Origin: JALFST01 sp022779285
GTDB taxonomy: Bacteria; Bacillota; Clostridia; Tissierellales; Peptoniphilaceae
Reading direction: 5' to 3' (one strand)
Length of the DNA: 64,000 bases
Assembly (NCBI GenBank): GCA_050313895.1
Contig: JBNPMI010000002.1
In this document: positions 61,321-64,000 of the stretch, piece by piece
How positions within the stretch are numbered: the stretch's first letter is position 1
How the letters are laid out: every line of letters starts with the position of its first letter
Made by a program: the position numbers and the translations under genes
Notes under the pieces: generated by a model
What the model was told of the DNA's origin: nothing
Seen by the model: only the letters and a program-made list of their open reading frames with translations
Databases searched by the model: none

Positions 61321-62337
61321 TTATGCACGCGCTACCATATCTCCATATTGGTCCTTTTCATCTTGAATGAATTGTTCAAGCTGTTCTATTGTCGGCATAT
61401 CTGCACTGCAAGCATGACTGGCGACCAGCATTGCCGCTTCCGCACTCCCCATTTCCAGACAATCGATGAGTTCTTTTCCTTCGAACAGGCCATACAAAAA
61501 TGCCGCTGCATAACCGTCTCCTCCACCAAATCCCTTTAATGCTTTTACCGGGAAGGGCTTAATGGAGAAGCTCTCGCCATCCCTTGTATAGGCTGTTGAG
61601 CCTTCCTTTCCATGCTTAATGACAACGATGGATGCCCCTTGCTGTATCCAATAATCCGCACTTTCTTGATCTGTACGTCCGCCGCAAATCAATTTCTCCG
61701 TCTTATCAAATTCTTCTCGGGAACCCAAAATAACGTCCGCATAAGATGCGACGATTGAATAGTAGATCGCAATCTCGTCATCATTTTTCCAGGAATAAGG
61801 ACGGTAATCGATGTCGAAAATAATCCTTGTATTGTTTTTCTTAGCAAGAAACATCGCTTTCAGCGCCGCTTCTCGTGACGGGGACTCGGATAACGCCGTT
61901 CCGGAGATCTCAATAGCCTTTGCGCTTCGAATATATTCCTCAGATATTTCACCTACATTGAGCTTAAGGTCCGCCACCTCACTCCGATACATCAAAATAC
62001 TGCTTTGTGTCTCACTCAAAATTTCGGTAAAGGTGAGCCCCATTTTCTCTCCGCCTGTAGTACGAACAACATTGGAAATATCAATGCCCTCTTCCTGAAA
62101 TACGTTCTCAGCAAAGGTTCCCATCTGATCATCCGAAATTTTTCCGATAAATCCGATTTTCTTTCCAAGGCGTGCCAGTCCTATCGCAATATTCGATGGA
62201 GAACCCCCCACATATTTTCTAAAATCTCTGCTGTTCTCCAGCGGGCGATTGTAATCCAATGGATTAAAGTCGATCGCAATTCTCCCCAATGCAATCAAAT
62301 CAATCGGTCGATCTTCTTTCAATTCCAAATATTTCAC
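61321..62337 (-). CDS. iolC: 5-dehydro-2-deoxygluconokinase
   Basis: A 338-residue PfkB-family kinase that phosphorylates 2-deoxy-5-keto-D-gluconate at C6. It follows Bacillus IolC closely from end to end: ALGRIAIDFNPLDYNRP, KYVGGSPSNIAIGLARLG, SSILMYRSEVADL, SGTALSESPSREA, DIDYRPYSW and VVIKHGKEGS. The catalytic loop is GFGGGDGYAAAFLYG, with Gly-Gly-Gly-Asp for the common Gly-Ala-Gly-Asp; the catalytic aspartate is kept. GTG start overlapping the iolJ stop (GTGA), GGAGG upstream. Confidence 0.93.
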   Translation of the reverse strand: MKYLELKEDRPIDLIALGRIAIDFNPLDYNRPLENSRDFRKYVGGSPSNIAIGLARLGKKIGFIGKISDDQMGTFAENVFQEEGIDISNVVRTTGGEKMGLTFTEILSETQSSILMYRSEVADLKLNVGEISEEYIRSAKAIEISGTALSESPSREAALKAMFLAKKNNTRIIFDIDYRPYSWKNDDEIAIYYSIVASYADVILGSREEFDKTEKLICGGRTDQESADYWIQQGASIVVIKHGKEGSTAYTRDGESFSIKPFPVKALKGFGGGDGYAAAFLYGLFEGKELIDCLEMGSAEAAMLVASHACSADMPTIEQLEQFIQDEKDQYGDMVARA

Positions 62338-63179
62338 TGCAATGCCTCCTTATTATTAAAAATTCGGATATGTTTTTTTACTTCTTCCTTCACATATTTT
62401 CGACCCATTTCATTCAGTCGATAATAATTGTTTTCATGTGTTGATTCTACATACGTCCGAATGCCCGTTCCGTAGGCATCTAAAATACTCGTTGCAATAT
62501 TGATTTTTCGAATTCCGTTGCGAATACATTCTCGAAATCCTTCTCCGCTGATCCCGCTGCCTCCATGGAGTACTAACGGGAATGCCGTAACCTCTGAAAG
62601 ATTTTTCAGCAGCTTCATATTGAGCTTCGGAGCTCCATGATAATGTCCATGTACATTTCCGATCGCCACGGCCAACGCATCAACTCCGCACTCATCAGAA
62701 AACCTTTTCACATCCTCTATCGATGAATATAAAACCGCATCCTGATTCTCGGTTGCTTCTTTTCCTCCGATAGAGCCGATTTCGGCTTCCACAGACGCGC
62801 CATATTTACCTGCGATTTCCACAATTTCTTGCGTGTGTCGGATATTGTCCTCAAGCTCCGAGCGAGATCCGTCAAACATAACCGAGCTGAATCCTATTGC
62901 TAATGCTTTTTTGATCATTGCTTTACTTAAACCGTGATCCAGATGAACACAAACATCCACTCCGGCATTCTCTGCAGCGCTTACCATCATCGGGCCTATG
63001 TAATCGATCGGAGAATGCTCGATTCTTCCCTCGGCGATTTGGATAGCGATCGGAGTCTCCATCTCTTCTGCCGCTTCTATCGCAGCCATTAGGATTTCCA
63101 TGTTCGGCACCGTAAAACAGCCTACGGCACTCTGTTCCTTTTCAGCCCTATCCAAAAGCGACTTCAGTGTTACCTTCAT
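62334..63179 (-). CDS. iolJ: 6-phospho-5-dehydro-2-deoxy-D-gluconate aldolase (class II)
   Basis: A 281-residue zinc aldolase of the fructose-bisphosphate/tagatose class II group. VCVHLDHGLSK carries the catalytic Asp and a zinc His, EAEIGSIGG the Glu region, GNVHGHYHGAPKL and VLHGGSGISGE the other zinc ligands, and KINIATSI the phosphate site. Direct linkage to iolC makes IolJ the best name: it splits the IolC product to dihydroxyacetone phosphate and malonate semialdehyde. ATG at 63179 with GGGGGG upstream. Confidence 0.88.
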   Translation of the reverse strand: MKVTLKSLLDRAEKEQSAVGCFTVPNMEILMAAIEAAEEMETPIAIQIAEGRIEHSPIDYIGPMMVSAAENAGVDVCVHLDHGLSKAMIKKALAIGFSSVMFDGSRSELEDNIRHTQEIVEIAGKYGASVEAEIGSIGGKEATENQDAVLYSSIEDVKRFSDECGVDALAVAIGNVHGHYHGAPKLNMKLLKNLSEVTAFPLVLHGGSGISGEGFRECIRNGIRKINIATSILDAYGTGIRTYVESTHENNYYRLNEMGRKYVKEEVKKHIRIFNNKEALQ

Positions 63180-63212
63180 CAATCCCCCCTTTCGTTCCTG
63201 TTGATAGCTTTT

Positions 63213-63229
63213 CGCTCATTATTTGAGCG
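63213..63229. promoter_or_regulatory. Operator-like palindrome in the divergent iol-type region
   Basis: CGCTCATTATTTGAGCG is an inverted repeat with six-base arms. It lies between the iolJ promoter and the iolJ start. On the minus strand it reads CGCTCAAATA, and CACTCAAATA occurs again at 63330-63339 inside the promoter of the DeoR-type gene, so both are probable binding sites for that regulator. Confidence 0.65.
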
Positions 63230-63259
63230 CTTTGAATGTTTTATTATCAATCTTATCAT

Positions 63260-63288
63260 ATATTACAAATGTTTTCCCCTGCTGTCAA
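63260..63288 (-). promoter_or_regulatory. Sigma-A promoter of the iolJ-iolC-TRAP-mmsA operon
   Basis: On the minus strand TTGACA (63288-63283), 17 bp, TAATAT (63265-63260). The operator-like palindrome lies some 25 bases downstream of the start, where a repressor would block elongation. Confidence 0.85.
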
Positions 63289-63318
63289 CACGGTTTTAGC
63301 AAAAAAATATTCTATCTA

Positions 63319-63348
63319 TTGCCATAAATCACTCAAATATGCTAAATT
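63319..63348 (+). promoter_or_regulatory. Promoter of the DeoR-type gene with embedded operator half
   Basis: TTGCCA (63319-63324), 18 bp, TAAATT (63343-63348). CACTCAAATA (63330-63339) sits in the spacer, which suggests autoregulation. Confidence 0.6.
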
Positions 63349-63396
63349 ATGGATAACTTTAATTCAATTTATTCAAAAATAATAAGGAGAAAAATC

Positions 63397-64000
63397 ATGA
63401 AAAGAGAACGCTTACTGGAATTGGAAAAATATATCGAACGCAACGGTTTAGTCACCATGGATGAAATGTGTGAGCATTTTAATGTTTCTTTAAGCACAAT
63501 TCGTAGAGATTTGGATACTCTTGCAGCAAGAAAAAGCATCCAAAAGGTTTATGGCGGTGCCCGACCAATAAAAAGTGCTGACGAAAGCAGCTCACTTTTA
63601 AAGTCCTATGAAGAACGCCACTCCGCCAATGCTGTAGAGAAGCAAATCATTGCAAAATCCGCAGCTTCTCTCATACATGAAGACGATATCATCTTCATTG
63701 ATACGGGAACCTCCACAGTTCCGATTATGGACTATCTGCGCCATTTACAACACATTACAATCATCACAAACAGCATTCTTGTGCTTTTGCGAGGGCTGGA
63801 ATATCCGAATCTTACCGTGATCGGCCTTCCCGGAATTGTCAAATCGAAAACAGCCTCATTGATCGGTCCTCCCTGTCTGGAGGCGATTGAGGCTTATAAT
63901 TCGGTCGAAAAATCCTTTATGGCTTGTTCAGCTATTGATTTGAAAAACGGCGCCAGCAACTCCTCTTTAGATGAATATGAGATCAAGAAGAAAATCATAG
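63397..64000 (+). CDS. DeoR-family regulator (partial at window end)
   Basis: The ATG at 63397 (AAGGAGAAAAATC upstream) opens a frame that is still open at the last base, so at least 201 residues. The N-terminus is a DeoR helix-turn-helix: LVTMDEMCEHFNVSLSTIRR then DLDTL, and KVYGGARP as the usual linker. The effector domain starts with IDTGTSTVPIMDYL and ITIITNSILVLLRGL, the DeoR sugar-phosphate site. It faces iolJ, so it most likely represses that operon as IolR does, and a phosphosugar such as the IolC product would be the inducer. Confidence 0.93.
   Translation, partial: MKRERLLELEKYIERNGLVTMDEMCEHFNVSLSTIRRDLDTLAARKSIQKVYGGARPIKSADESSSLLKSYEERHSANAVEKQIIAKSAASLIHEDDIIFIDTGTSTVPIMDYLRHLQHITIITNSILVLLRGLEYPNLTVIGLPGIVKSKTASLIGPPCLEAIEAYNSVEKSFMACSAIDLKNGASNSSLDEYEIKKKII

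Noticed and set aside
1..64000. CRISPR arrays, tRNA and rRNA genes
   Set aside because: No regularly spaced direct repeats, tRNA cloverleaf ends or rRNA signature stretches were seen on reading both strands.

Overview
The window is bacterial and reads as a Clostridia-type member of the Bacillota. The basis is AGGAGG-type ribosome binding sites, frequent GTG/TTG starts, a TPP riboswitch with an intrinsic attenuator in front of a thiW/thiM/thiE/thiD/cytX operon, RecD2, a CBS-containing family II pyrophosphatase, a GntR/YtrA-type ABC operon and class Ia nrdAB. The sequence alone does not fix genus or family. I found no tRNA, rRNA or CRISPR array.

Layout. Positions 1 to about 8.4 kb are accessory DNA. 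The first 5.2 kb is visibly more AT-rich than the rest. It starts in an IS30-type transposase cut by the window edge, continues through an unusual sigma-70-region-2/WYL fusion gene, a decayed tandem duplication, three genes of unknown function and a PPP-type phosphatase, and ends in broken pieces (HsdS, a mobile-element-type fragment, an IS3 OrfA relic) around an orphan FGGY sugar kinase. From 9.1 to 12.9 kb is nrdAB with probable NrdR boxes. From 12.9 to 15.4 kb is a small surface/regulatory patch: lipoprotein, secreted protein, DUF3021 and LytTR. From 15.6 to 34.0 kb almost everything is on the minus strand in tightly packed, often overlapping genes. They run from a lipid kinase through a Tad-pilus-like regulatory set (A24 prepilin peptidase, FHA protein, PP2C phosphatase, Ser/Thr kinase, Ig-like surface protein) into housekeeping genes (ppaC-like, sua5, upp, murA, recD2, comF, a hydroxyacid dehydrogenase). 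From 34.2 to 38.7 kb plus-strand envelope genes follow (PAP2, O-antigen-ligase-like, GT4), then a DUF1275 gene broken by an amber codon.

From 38.8 to 43.3 kb lies the thiamine salvage operon under a TPP riboswitch, then ilvE behind an attenuator-like hairpin, a self-regulated GntR/ABC operon, and mgtE. From 48.6 to 54.7 kb is an amino-sugar locus: an RpiR regulator, a complete mannose-family PTS (IIA, IIB, IIC, IID) and NanE, which together suit uptake of N-acetylmannosamine as its 6-phosphate, followed by a YcxB-like protein and a cytoplasmic ceramidase-like protein. From 55.0 to 64.0 kb is a divergent catabolic locus: a DeoR-type regulator (cut by the window end) faces iolJ, iolC, a TRAP transporter, two dehydrogenases and a CoA-acylating methylmalonate-semialdehyde dehydrogenase.

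The two most interesting items are the sigma2-WYL fusion in the island, and the iolJ-iolC-TRAP-dehydrogenase-mmsA operon. The latter has the lower half of inositol catabolism but none of the inositol-specific enzymes inside the window, and may serve an acidic (deoxy-)sugar that enters by the TRAP transporter.
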